Shown: in pieces, positions 35,009 through 43,358 of the stretch
Layout: each line of letters opens with the position of its first letter
How positions within the stretch are numbered: the first letter of the stretch is position 1
Source of the DNA: Bacteroidales bacterium
Lineage (GTDB): Bacteria; Bacteroidota; Bacteroidia; Bacteroidales; FEN-979
NCBI GenBank assembly: GCA_023231005.1
Contig: JALNWG010000013.1
Coordinates: forward strand, 1-64,000
Reading direction: 5' to 3'
DNA: 64,000 nucleotides
Made by a program: the position numbers and the translations under genes
The notes under the pieces: generated by a model
Told to the model about the DNA's origin: nothing
Databases searched by the model: none
The model's input: the letters and a program-made list of their open reading frames with translations, nothing else

Positions 35009-36712
35009 GTGTCACGGACTCCTCTTTTCCGAAAAAAATCCATCGCTCATATTTTACAAGATGCTACGAGCCGAGAAGGATCATCAGGGGAATTGAAAAA
35101 AAATCTGAATGTTTATGATCTCAGCGCGCTGGGAATTGCCGCTGTAATTGGTGCCGGTATTTTCAGTACGATCGGAAATGCCGCTGTTAACGGGGGGCCT
35201 GCTGTTTCCCTTCTTTTCCTTTTCACGGCTATGGCCTGTGCGTTTTCAGCCATGTGTTACGCTCAATTTGCTTCGGCCATCCCTATCAGCGGAAGCGCGT
35301 ATACGTACGCCTATGCAAGTTTTGGCGAACTCATTGCCTGGATTATCGGTTGGGATCTGATCATGGAATATGCCATTGGTAATATTGCTGTTGCCATCTC
35401 CTGGTCTGATTATTTTACTGCTTTTCTTATGGGTATTGGCTGGCATATTCCTGAATTTTTCTGCGTCGATTATTTATCAGCTGCCCGGGGGTATCATACG
35501 GTAATGCTGGAAATGATAAAAGGAGTACCTTTCGCCGATCTTCCTTATGCATTACGGGAATCCTACCAGGCATGGATGAATGCCCCGGTTATTGGCGGAC
35601 TCAGAATCATTGCTGATCTTCCCGCCTTTTCTATCGTGGTTTTGATTTCCGCCCTTGTTTATATCGGGATTTATGAAACCAAGGTTGCCAGCAATACAAT
35701 GGTTCTGCTGAAAATCGGGATCTTGTTGTTGATTATCACCGTAGGTGCATTTTATATAAATCCGGCAAACTGGCATCCCTTTGCCCCCAATGGGGTTACC
35801 GGCGTTTTAAAAGGAGTTTCCGGGGTGTTTTTTGCCTACATCGGATTTGATGCCATCTCTACAACAGCCGAAGAGTGTAAAAACCCCAGGCGGGATCTTC
35901 CCCGGGCAATCATCATCGCATTGATCGTAACGACCATTCTGTATATTATGATCAGCCTCGTACTCACCGGAATGGTCCATTATAGCCAATTGGGAGTAGG
36001 GGATCCTCTGGCCTATGTCTTTCAACAACTTCATCTGACCCGGTTATCGGGGGTGATTGCCATCAGCGCCGTGATCGCAATGGCCAGCGTGTTACTGGTT
36101 TTCCAGGTTGGACAACCCCGGATCTGGATGAGTATGAGCCGTGACGGATTACTCCCAAAATCCTTTTCTAAAATTCATCCTCGTTTCAAAACCCCTTATT
36201 TTTCTACGATTGTTGCTGGAATTTTGGTCGCAGTTCCATCTCTGTTTTTAAATCTGACTGAAGTAACCGATCTAACCAGCATCGGAACCTTATTTGCTTT
36301 TATCCTGGTATCGGGTGGGGTGCTCATGATTGAAAAGGAACCTGAAATTGATTCGCTTCCCGGTCAGTCAAAAGGTTTCAAAGTGCCTTATCTTAATAGC
36401 CGGTATTTCCTTCCCCTGATTTGGCTGGGGGTTTTAATCCTCCTCTATTTTTGGAGCCCCGGAGAGATAAAAGACATAAACTTTCCTACCTTTATCTTCA
36501 TCCTTGCCGCTCTTATCATGACCATACTGGCATTCTGGAAACAGCTTTCTCTGATCCCGGTCTTAGGGTTACTGACTAACTTTTATCTGATGGCCCAACT
36601 GGGTATTACCAACTGGATGCGATTTCTTATCTGGCTTTCCGTGGGACTTGTTATTTACTTCCTCTACAGCCGGAAACACAGCAAACTCAAAAAACCCGAC
36701 AAATGTCCATGA
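35009..36712 (+). CDS. APC-family amino acid permease
   Basis: A 567-residue transporter with 12 or more membrane spans. The first span carries the APC substrate motif GIAAVIGAGIFSTIGNAA near residue 42. GPAVSLLFLFTAMACAFSAMCYAQFASAIP and the later YIGFDAISTTAEECKNPRRDLPRAI block are typical of the cationic amino acid transporter (CAT) branch. Spans continue to the end, followed by a short basic tail (YSRKHSKLKKPDKCP). The start is GTG; an upstream ATG at 34981 is out of frame. Uptake of amino acids is likely, the exact substrate unknown. Confidence 0.92.
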   Translation: MSRTPLFRKKSIAHILQDATSREGSSGELKKNLNVYDLSALGIAAVIGAGIFSTIGNAAVNGGPAVSLLFLFTAMACAFSAMCYAQFASAIPISGSAYTYAYASFGELIAWIIGWDLIMEYAIGNIAVAISWSDYFTAFLMGIGWHIPEFFCVDYLSAARGYHTVMLEMIKGVPFADLPYALRESYQAWMNAPVIGGLRIIADLPAFSIVVLISALVYIGIYETKVASNTMVLLKIGILLLIITVGAFYINPANWHPFAPNGVTGVLKGVSGVFFAYIGFDAISTTAEECKNPRRDLPRAIIIALIVTTILYIMISLVLTGMVHYSQLGVGDPLAYVFQQLHLTRLSGVIAISAVIAMASVLLVFQVGQPRIWMSMSRDGLLPKSFSKIHPRFKTPYFSTIVAGILVAVPSLFLNLTEVTDLTSIGTLFAFILVSGGVLMIEKEPEIDSLPGQSKGFKVPYLNSRYFLPLIWLGVLILLYFWSPGEIKDINFPTFIFILAALIMTILAFWKQLSLIPVLGLLTNFYLMAQLGITNWMRFLIWLSVGLVIYFLYSRKHSKLKKPDKCP

Positions 36713-36838
36713 CTAATATCCTCGTCCTTGGTCTACCGGCCAATATCGCGAATGGAACCATCCTTAAGATGATTCTATTTTCAGAGATTTCCGGAATCAG
36801 GTAGAACCATCGAAGTTTCGATTTGTTAGGGGCGGTTA

Positions 36839-37330
36839 TTATTGGTTGTCGTATTGCTGAATTTCATTGAAAACATACTCCAGGGTAACGCCAGCCTGAC
36901 GGAACATCTCTTCCGACTCAATGCCATCGTGATATTTCCTTTCGCAAACCACCCGTTTGATTCCGCAATTGATGATCAACATGGCACAGGTACGGCATGG
37001 AGTCATGCGGCAGTAAAGCGTAGCTCCCTCAAGCGGAATACCCAACTTGGCAGCCTGGCAAATGGCATTTTGTTCGGCATGTACTGTTCTCATGCAATGT
37101 TGAGTGATACGTCCATCTTCATGTAATACCTTTTTCATCAGATGGCCCACATCGTCGCAATGGGGCAGTCCGCGCGGGGATCCTACATAACCAGTGACTA
37201 ATATCTGCTTATTCCTGGCAATAACACAACCACTGCGTCCACGATCGCAGGTGGCTCGTTTGGAAATAGTCTGAGCTACTTCCATGAAGTACTCATCCCA
37301 TGAAGGACGTTTATATTCCGGTGAATTCAT
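36839..37330 (-). CDS. dCMP deaminase family protein
   Basis: A 163-residue zinc deaminase. The catalytic site is HAEQNAICQAA plus TPCRTCAMLIINCGIKRVV, giving the His and two Cys zinc ligands and the proton-shuttling Glu. RATCDRGRSGCVIARNK and GYVGSPRGLPHCDDVGH match the ComEB/dCMP deaminase group, where extra Cys/His residues can bind a second zinc. The likely reaction is dCMP to dUMP for thymidylate synthesis. Transcribed toward the APC gene; divergent from the M6 protease gene over ~75 bp. Confidence 0.93.
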   Translation of the reverse strand: MNSPEYKRPSWDEYFMEVAQTISKRATCDRGRSGCVIARNKQILVTGYVGSPRGLPHCDDVGHLMKKVLHEDGRITQHCMRTVHAEQNAICQAAKLGIPLEGATLYCRMTPCRTCAMLIINCGIKRVVCERKYHDGIESEEMFRQAGVTLEYVFNEIQQYDNQ

Positions 37331-37364
37331 ACCCTAACAATGTATTTTATTGACATATTCATTG

Positions 37365-37372
37365 TACCTTTG
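37365..37372 (+). promoter_or_regulatory. -7 box upstream of the M6 protease gene
   Basis: TACCTTTG, a full match, 33 nt before the ATG at 37406. No TTTG is found at the right distance; a TTG at 37350 is only 12 bp away. Confidence 0.5.
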
Positions 37373-37405
37373 CATGTAAAAGTACAAACAAATTATAATC
37401 GTCTG

Positions 37406-39997
37406 ATGAAAAAAAGATCTTGCCTGTTGATTGTAATCCTGGCACTCACTTCACTCGTTTGCAATGCAGCATATTATAGCAATCTTCCCTACCAGATCAC
37501 ACAGCCAAATGGCGAATTGATCAACTGTTTTGTGTCGGGTGATGAATATTTTAACTGGCTTCATGATAAAGATGGATTTACCATCATACAGGCAAATGAC
37601 GGATATTTTTATTATGGTGAAATCTCCGGTGATGTTGTAAAACCCACAAAATACCTGGTTGGAAAGGTAAATCCATCGCAGGTTGGATTTAAAAAGTGGG
37701 CAAAAATTTCTCTCAAAGAGTATAACAAACGAAAGGATTTCTACACTAATAACGTTGATCAATCGAAAAGGGCACCCCATCTCGGGACTATGAATAATCT
37801 GGTGGTATATATCCGGTTCAACGATGATACCGAATTCACCACAACGCGTCAGAATTATGATAATTTGTTTAATCCTGTCACAGGAAAAACACTGAGATCC
37901 TATTATTCGGAAGTGTCCTATCAGTCATTCACCCTCAGCAGTACTCATTACCCCAGCTGCGACATGACCATCAACCTTTCGTATAAAGACACACATAACC
38001 GGAATTATTTTCAACCCTATAATGCCGTTACCAATCCGGAAGGATATAATGGAGACCAACAGCGATCGTTACGGGAACACACCTTATTGAAAGATGCGAT
38101 TACGTGGATCAATGCCAACTCACCGATTCCGCCGGATTTGAATATTGATGGAGATAACGACGGAAATGTAGATAATGTTTGTTTTATCATCCGGGGTAGC
38201 AATGGAGCATGGGCTGAATTGTTGTGGGCGCATCGATGGGCGCTTTATTCATTTAATGTCTTAATTAACGAAAAAAGGGTGTATGATTATACCTTTCAAC
38301 CGGAAACACAGGTGGATGTGAGTACTTTATGCCATGAAATGTTTCATGCATTGGGGGCTCCCGATTTATATCATTATTCATACGATGGATTTACCACAGT
38401 TGGGCCCTGGGATCTGATGGAAAGTGGAAGTGGCCACATGGGAGCGTTTATGAAATGGGATTACTCAGATCATTCCTGGATCGATTCCATTCCGGAAATT
38501 ACTACTTCGGGAACCTATACCTTGCATCCGCTCACATCGGCAACCAATAATTGCTATAAAATTGCTTCCCCAAATTCCTCAGTAGAGTATTTTGTTTTGG
38601 AATATCGAAAAAAGACAGGAACTTTTGAGGGAAACCTTCCGGGTTCTGGATTGCTGGTTTACCGGATAGATCCCAGCATCAGCGGAAATGCCAGCGGCCC
38701 TCCCGATGAAGTTTATTTATTCAGGCCCGATGGTACCGATTCAACTAACGGGTCTCCCAGTCTGGCATACTTTTCTGCTGAATCGGGCAGAACCGAGATG
38801 AATGAATCTTCCAATCCCTCTTCTTTTCTGCAGAATGGCACTCCTGGTGGATTGGTTTTTATGAATGTCACCTCGGCTGATACCACCATTTCATTCACAG
38901 TGAATGTTACGAATATTAAAGATCCACGTGCTTTTACAGCTACGCCTTTAAGCACTTCTCATATCCGGTTAACCTGGCAAAACAACCCCGAAATCGATCA
39001 CATTATAATTGCGTATAGTGTAAACCCGGATTTCGGTAATCCAATCGATGAAACTCCTTATATGCCGGGCGACACAATTCCCGGAGGCGGGATCATCTTG
39101 TATGCTGGTTCCGATACGCTGATGAATCACCTCAATCTTATTGCCAATACGCACTATTATTATAAAGCCTGGTCGGTGACTACCGGAGCAAAATACTCCT
39201 TTGGCGTGAACGCTGATGTTTCAACATTATGTGAGGCCATCTCAACACTTCCTTTTTCCGAAGGATTTGAAGCAAGTTCAACCATTCCCAATTGCTGGAA
39301 TGAAGGCAACACCGGGGTAGCCTGGCTGTTTTTCCAGGGTAATGGTCCCGGCGTTTCTTCAGGATATCCGGCTGATTCCCATACCGGATTACGAAATGCC
39401 TGTTTGATTGATCAATCAATGGCCGACCATAAAAACAAATTGGTTAGCCCGATTTTTGATTTTACAAACTATAAGAATGTTGAACTGCGATTTTGGCTTT
39501 TTATGCAGAAATGGGGATCGCGTCAGGATGAACTGACCGTTTATTATCGCATCAGCCCCATCGATCCCTGGATCTCATTGCAAACATATAAACAATCGAT
39601 TTCTGCATGGACCGAAGAGATCATTCCGCTGTCTGAAATTTCTGACCAATTTCAATTGGCCTTTGAAGGCAATGCAAAATTTGGATTTGGTGTTTGCATC
39701 GATGATATCCAGGTGAATGGCAAGTCAAAGGTTTCTGTTGAAGAATTGGAGAGCAGCAATATCCATGTTTCCCCAAATCCTTCCCATGGAATTTTCAAGA
39801 TAACAGGAGGTCACGATAACAACGCCATACAGGAAATCACCATCTTTGATTGTACCGGAAAAAAAGTTACCGGCCTATATGGGAATGGGGAGAAGGAATT
39901 TTCTTTTGATCTTGGTTCTGCTTCCCAGGGACTTTATTTCTTGAAAATTAAGACGGAAAAGGAGGTGCTGATCCGCAAATTGACGCTTACGAAGTAA
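37406..39997 (+). CDS. M6 family metalloprotease, type IX-secreted
   Basis: An 863-residue secreted metalloprotease. The ATG at 37406 gives the signal peptide MKKRSCLLIVILALTSLVCNA; the frame opens earlier but without a signal. The M6 (immune inhibitor A-like) domain has the zinc site H310-E-M-F-H314-ALGAPD, with Asp as the likely third-ligand position, plus GPWDLMESG after it. Residues ~510-615 look like a fibronectin III-like domain (PRAFTATPLSTSHIRLTWQN), then a MAM/jelly-roll-like region (LPFSEGFEASSTIPNCW). The C-terminus (NPSHGIFKITGG...GLYFLKIKTEKEVLIRKL) is a type A sorting domain. The last 11 bp overlap the convergent kinase gene. Confidence 0.93.
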   Translation: MKKRSCLLIVILALTSLVCNAAYYSNLPYQITQPNGELINCFVSGDEYFNWLHDKDGFTIIQANDGYFYYGEISGDVVKPTKYLVGKVNPSQVGFKKWAKISLKEYNKRKDFYTNNVDQSKRAPHLGTMNNLVVYIRFNDDTEFTTTRQNYDNLFNPVTGKTLRSYYSEVSYQSFTLSSTHYPSCDMTINLSYKDTHNRNYFQPYNAVTNPEGYNGDQQRSLREHTLLKDAITWINANSPIPPDLNIDGDNDGNVDNVCFIIRGSNGAWAELLWAHRWALYSFNVLINEKRVYDYTFQPETQVDVSTLCHEMFHALGAPDLYHYSYDGFTTVGPWDLMESGSGHMGAFMKWDYSDHSWIDSIPEITTSGTYTLHPLTSATNNCYKIASPNSSVEYFVLEYRKKTGTFEGNLPGSGLLVYRIDPSISGNASGPPDEVYLFRPDGTDSTNGSPSLAYFSAESGRTEMNESSNPSSFLQNGTPGGLVFMNVTSADTTISFTVNVTNIKDPRAFTATPLSTSHIRLTWQNNPEIDHIIIAYSVNPDFGNPIDETPYMPGDTIPGGGIILYAGSDTLMNHLNLIANTHYYYKAWSVTTGAKYSFGVNADVSTLCEAISTLPFSEGFEASSTIPNCWNEGNTGVAWLFFQGNGPGVSSGYPADSHTGLRNACLIDQSMADHKNKLVSPIFDFTNYKNVELRFWLFMQKWGSRQDELTVYYRISPIDPWISLQTYKQSISAWTEEIIPLSEISDQFQLAFEGNAKFGFGVCIDDIQVNGKSKVSVEELESSNIHVSPNPSHGIFKITGGHDNNAIQEITIFDCTGKKVTGLYGNGEKEFSFDLGSASQGLYFLKIKTEKEVLIRKLTLTK

Positions 39998-40544
39998 TTT
40001 TAAGGAAGATTTTTTCCACTTTTCTGAAAAGATCTTCTTTTGTCGCGTTATTTGTAATGACGAAATCGGCCAATTGTTTACAGACTTGCAGGTTCTGTTT
40101 GTTAGGGTCCGTGGACACCATCTCCCGGGCTTCGTTTTCCTGGAATGTTTTAAAAGAGATCTGGTCTGTTTCCGACTGTCTTGCCAGGATTCGGGAATAG
40201 CGGATTTTTGGATCGGCATCTATGGCAAAGAGAAAAAAATTGGCTTTCTCTTTCAGGGAAGCAATTTCTCCCGGTGTCCGGATGCTTTCAATCACACAAT
40301 TCTGGTTTGACTCAAGGGCTCGGAAATATAGCTGGTCCGTTACGTATGATGATCCGTGTAGCGTACGTAATTCATTGGCCAGGTTAAACATGCTATCCCG
40401 GTTTTGCGGCCAGTTTCGTCGTAGGATCTCTTCCAGCAGATAGGCTCTGACTGAATGGTGAACAAACCCCTTTTTTTCTACCAGGTATTCCACCGCTGTT
40501 CCTTTGCCAGCGCCGATAGTTCCTGTGATTCCAATGATTATCAT
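39987..40544 (-). CDS. P-loop nucleotide kinase-like protein
   Basis: A 185-residue protein with Walker A GTIGAGKGT at its N-terminus (MIIIGITG start). It resembles the dephospho-CoA kinase/nucleoside monophosphate kinase superfamily: a lid-like stretch with basic residues (RYSRILARQSETDQISFKTF) and a closing DFVITNNATKEDLFRKV, as in dephospho-CoA kinases. RTPGEIASL fits the substrate-binding side. The ATG at 40544 overlaps the LOG gene stop (ATGA), so it is the third cistron of M20-LOG-kinase. The exact substrate is unresolved; it is too divergent to call CoaE. Confidence 0.75.
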   Translation of the reverse strand: MIIIGITGTIGAGKGTAVEYLVEKKGFVHHSVRAYLLEEILRRNWPQNRDSMFNLANELRTLHGSSYVTDQLYFRALESNQNCVIESIRTPGEIASLKEKANFFLFAIDADPKIRYSRILARQSETDQISFKTFQENEAREMVSTDPNKQNLQVCKQLADFVITNNATKEDLFRKVEKIFLKITS

Positions 40545-41134
40545 ATTTTCCCCTGTTTTAGCCGGTCGATCCATTTTTCTGCTACGACAGGCTGATAGGT
40601 TTCGAGTTTTTCTAAAAGATGTTCAATGTTATCATCGACCTGAAGAATATTTCTGTGTTCGGGCCTGAGAAATTTCTGTTGTACGGCATGATCAAGCATG
40701 TTCAGTAAGGTGTTGAAATATCCATCCGTATTTAAAAGTCCGATGGGCTTATGGATAATCCCTAACTGAACCCAGGTAAGTACTTCAAAAAGTTCATCCA
40801 GAGTGCCAAATGCGCCAGGAAGGGCTATAAAAGCATCAGAAAGATCTGCCATCATTGCTTTTCGCTCCTGCATATCTGAAACGATATGCATTTCAGTAAG
40901 GTTCTTGTGAGCTACTTCACGTTCCACCAGCGATTTTGGCATCACTCCGATAACATGTCCGCCCAGATTCAAAACGGTGTCCGCTAAAACCTGCATTAAA
41001 CCCACATTGGCACCGCCATAAACAAGGGCTATTTTACGGGAACTAAGTAACGTGCCCAGTTGTTTTGCCTGATCGGAATAGATGGATTGTAGCCCCAGAC
41101 TGGAGCCGCAAAAAACGCATAAGTATTTAATCAT
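40541..41134 (-). CDS. LOG family protein (TIGR00730-type)
   Basis: A 197-residue Rossmann-fold protein of the LOG family. Characterised members are cytokinin-riboside or nucleoside 5'-monophosphate phosphoribohydrolases. Motifs: CVFCGSSLG, YGGANVGLMQVLAD, and PGAFGTLDELFEVLTW, where the usual PGGxGTxxE reads PGAxGTxxE. The catalytic Arg/Glu pair looks kept (RKAMM before the loop, E in TLDE). It sits in an overlapping operon: the M20 gene ends 8 bp inside it and it ends 4 bp inside the kinase gene, suggesting nucleotide salvage or clean-up, which is an inference. Confidence 0.9.
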   Translation of the reverse strand: MIKYLCVFCGSSLGLQSIYSDQAKQLGTLLSSRKIALVYGGANVGLMQVLADTVLNLGGHVIGVMPKSLVEREVAHKNLTEMHIVSDMQERKAMMADLSDAFIALPGAFGTLDELFEVLTWVQLGIIHKPIGLLNTDGYFNTLLNMLDHAVQQKFLRPEHRNILQVDDNIEHLLEKLETYQPVVAEKWIDRLKQGKI

Positions 41135-42278
41135 TCAGCAAGTCTTGTGTGATCCCAAAAAACATTTTAATTCCGGTTTCCAAAATTTCGTCAGGGAAAT
41201 CATAGTAGCATGTATGGAGATCGGAATGATTTTCTCCGGCTCCCAATCCAAAAATTGCGCCTTTATAACGGGCTGTGAATTGACCAAAATCTTCCGACCA
41301 GCGTAAGGGTTCTTTTAATTCGATGAGGGGAAAAAGGTGTCGGAGGGCAACATTGCGAATGACTTGCACGGATTCCTGGTCATTTCCGGTAGGTGCAAAA
41401 GGTTCATATCGTTTGAAACTTTCTTCGAGGTAGTTTTGAGTAGCGGTTTTTGCTACCAGACTGACTAATTTTGTATGTAATTGTTCCAGATCATTGGCCA
41501 ATTCAGCACGCAATGTCAAGGCAAGATCAGCGGTTCCGGGAATGGTACCAAAACCAAATTGACCGATTTTTGCATAGGTAACGGAAAGCTGGACAAATTT
41601 TTGGAAACATCTTTTATGGTCGGGAAGATGCCGGACTTTTTCGATAAGCTCCATAACAGCAGGTAGCGGGCTGATTCCCTGATCCGGATATGCGGCATGG
41701 GCTGCATTTCCTTTCAACCGGACCAAAACCCCTTCGGAAGCAAGGGCAAATACGCCTTCCCTTACACAAATTGAATTTCTTGGGAAACCAGGCAGGTTGT
41801 GAAGTGCAAACACGTAATCGGGTTCGATTTCTTTGAATTTCGGATCTTTGAGGATTTGTAATGCACCTTTCCCTACCTCTTCTGCGGGTTGAAACAGTAA
41901 AACGACTTTTCCCTTATGGATCGGATGTTGATGCAATAAAAATGCCAGTCCGCAGATCATCGCCATGTGACCATCGTGTCCGCATTTGTGTGAAAGGGAT
42001 TTTATTGAGGAGGTATACGGAACTTCGATATCTTCTTCGATGGGAAGTGCATCCATATCGGCCCTGAACAATACCGTCTTCCCTGGATGGCCGCTGTCGA
42101 ATATTACCGCCAACCCCGTTTTGCCGAGTTTTTCAATGACCCGGGTCGGTTTGAATTGCAAGCAAAATTTGTGGATCAATCCGGCGGTTTTAAATTCTTT
42201 TCCTGAAAATTCAGGGTTGTGGTGAAACTCTTTCCTCAACGAGATCAGCTGGGGAAGAAATTCATTTAAAGGTTGCAT
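41127..42278 (-). CDS. M20 family amidohydrolase (first copy)
   Basis: A 383-residue metal-dependent amidohydrolase of the M20D group. Features: LRKEFHHNPEFSG near the start, LFRADMDALPIEED, HKCGHDGHMAMICG (metal-binding Cys/His), FQPAEEVGKGA (catalytic Glu), FALHNLPGFP, the dimerisation lid with RLKGNAAHAAYPDQG, and a late GENHSDLHTCYYDF. Family members remove N-acyl groups from amino acids. No signal peptide, so cytoplasmic. First gene of M20-LOG-kinase, with a good promoter at 42327-42358. Confidence 0.92.
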   Translation of the reverse strand: MQPLNEFLPQLISLRKEFHHNPEFSGKEFKTAGLIHKFCLQFKPTRVIEKLGKTGLAVIFDSGHPGKTVLFRADMDALPIEEDIEVPYTSSIKSLSHKCGHDGHMAMICGLAFLLHQHPIHKGKVVLLFQPAEEVGKGALQILKDPKFKEIEPDYVFALHNLPGFPRNSICVREGVFALASEGVLVRLKGNAAHAAYPDQGISPLPAVMELIEKVRHLPDHKRCFQKFVQLSVTYAKIGQFGFGTIPGTADLALTLRAELANDLEQLHTKLVSLVAKTATQNYLEESFKRYEPFAPTGNDQESVQVIRNVALRHLFPLIELKEPLRWSEDFGQFTARYKGAIFGLGAGENHSDLHTCYYDFPDEILETGIKMFFGITQDLLND

Positions 42279-42326
42279 GGTAATTTCTTATTTCTGTACT
42301 TTCGCATCTAATATTTTCACAGGATT

Positions 42327-42358
42327 CAAAGATAAACAGAAAACAGAAACATAACAAA
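42327..42358 (-). promoter_or_regulatory. Promoter of the M20-LOG-kinase operon
   Basis: On the minus strand: TTTG (42358-42355), 20-bp spacer, TATCTTTG (42334-42327). A full match to the consensus, 48 nt before the start codon. Confidence 0.7.
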
Positions 42359-42365
42359 GATTGGA

Positions 42366-43352
42366 ATGAATATGTTATATCCATTGAAATTCAAGCCGGT
42401 TTTTAAAGAAAAAATCTGGGGAGGACAAAAAGTAAAAACCCGGCTGGGTCTTGATTTTTCACCCTTACCTAATTGTGGCGAAGTATGGGCATTATCGGGA
42501 GTTCCCGGATATCAAACGGAAATCATCAATGGATTTTTACAGGGGAACGAACTGAATGAAATCCTGGAAATATACATGGACGAACTGGTTGGGGAGAAGG
42601 TTTATGAAAAATATCAAAATGAGTTTCCGGTTCTGATAAAATTCATCGATGCCAACGATTACCTCTCTGTTCAGGTGCATCCCGATGATGCCCTTGCAGC
42701 ACGTCGAAAAATCGGGAATGGGAAATCGGAGATGTGGTACATTCTGGATGCTGAACCAAATGCTGAATTGATCAGCGGATTCAATCGTGAAATGGATCCC
42801 CGGACATTTCTCGAATATCTTCATCAAAAAAAATTAAAAGAAATTCTGAATGTAGAGAAGGTAAAAAAAGGGGATATCTTTAATATTCCGGCTGGACGGA
42901 TTCATGCCTTGGGACCTGGAATTTTATTAGCTGAGATTCAGCAAACATCCGATATAACGTACCGGATTTATGATTGGGACCGAAGGGATGACCAAGGGAA
43001 TCCCAGAACATTACATACCGATGAAGCGCTGGAGGCCATCGATTTTCACCTTCCGGAATCTGTTTGCACCAGGGTTCATGAGCATATCAACAAAACAACG
43101 ATGCTGGTCAATTCCCCTCATTTTATAACCAGCTTGCTCTCTTTCGACCAGATGATTGAGAAAGATTATGAAGGACTGGATTCTTTTGTAGCGCTTGTTG
43201 GGGTAGCGGGTAATGCTACCGTGAAAATGGATTCCGATCCAGTTTCAATTAAACCCGGAGAAGTGGTATTGCTCCCTGCTATCACCGAAAGGGCAACTTT
43301 TATCCCGCACCCCGCTGGTAAGATTCTCGAGGTGCATATTGATGTAAATTAA
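42366..43352 (+). CDS. manA: Mannose-6-phosphate isomerase, class I
   Basis: A 328-residue cupin-fold zinc enzyme that interconverts mannose 6-phosphate and fructose 6-phosphate. KPVFKEKIWGGQKVKTRLG opens the family. Zinc-binding parts are LSVQVHPDD, GKSEMWYILDAEP and PAGRIHALGPGILLAEIQQ. DITYRIYDWDR is the conserved substrate-side block. It is the short form common in Bacteroidota and Firmicutes. An ATG two codons in (42372) is an equally good start. A weak promoter (TTG 42273-42275, N21, TACTTTCG 42297-42304) lies upstream. Confidence 0.95.
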   Translation: MNMLYPLKFKPVFKEKIWGGQKVKTRLGLDFSPLPNCGEVWALSGVPGYQTEIINGFLQGNELNEILEIYMDELVGEKVYEKYQNEFPVLIKFIDANDYLSVQVHPDDALAARRKIGNGKSEMWYILDAEPNAELISGFNREMDPRTFLEYLHQKKLKEILNVEKVKKGDIFNIPAGRIHALGPGILLAEIQQTSDITYRIYDWDRRDDQGNPRTLHTDEALEAIDFHLPESVCTRVHEHINKTTMLVNSPHFITSLLSFDQMIEKDYEGLDSFVALVGVAGNATVKMDSDPVSIKPGEVVLLPAITERATFIPHPAGKILEVHIDVN

Positions 43353-43358
43353 ATACGT

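Noticed and set aside
37350..37372. Full -33/-7 promoter for the M6 protease
   Set aside because: TTG is 12 bp from the -7 box, while 19-21 bp is needed; only the -7 box was kept.
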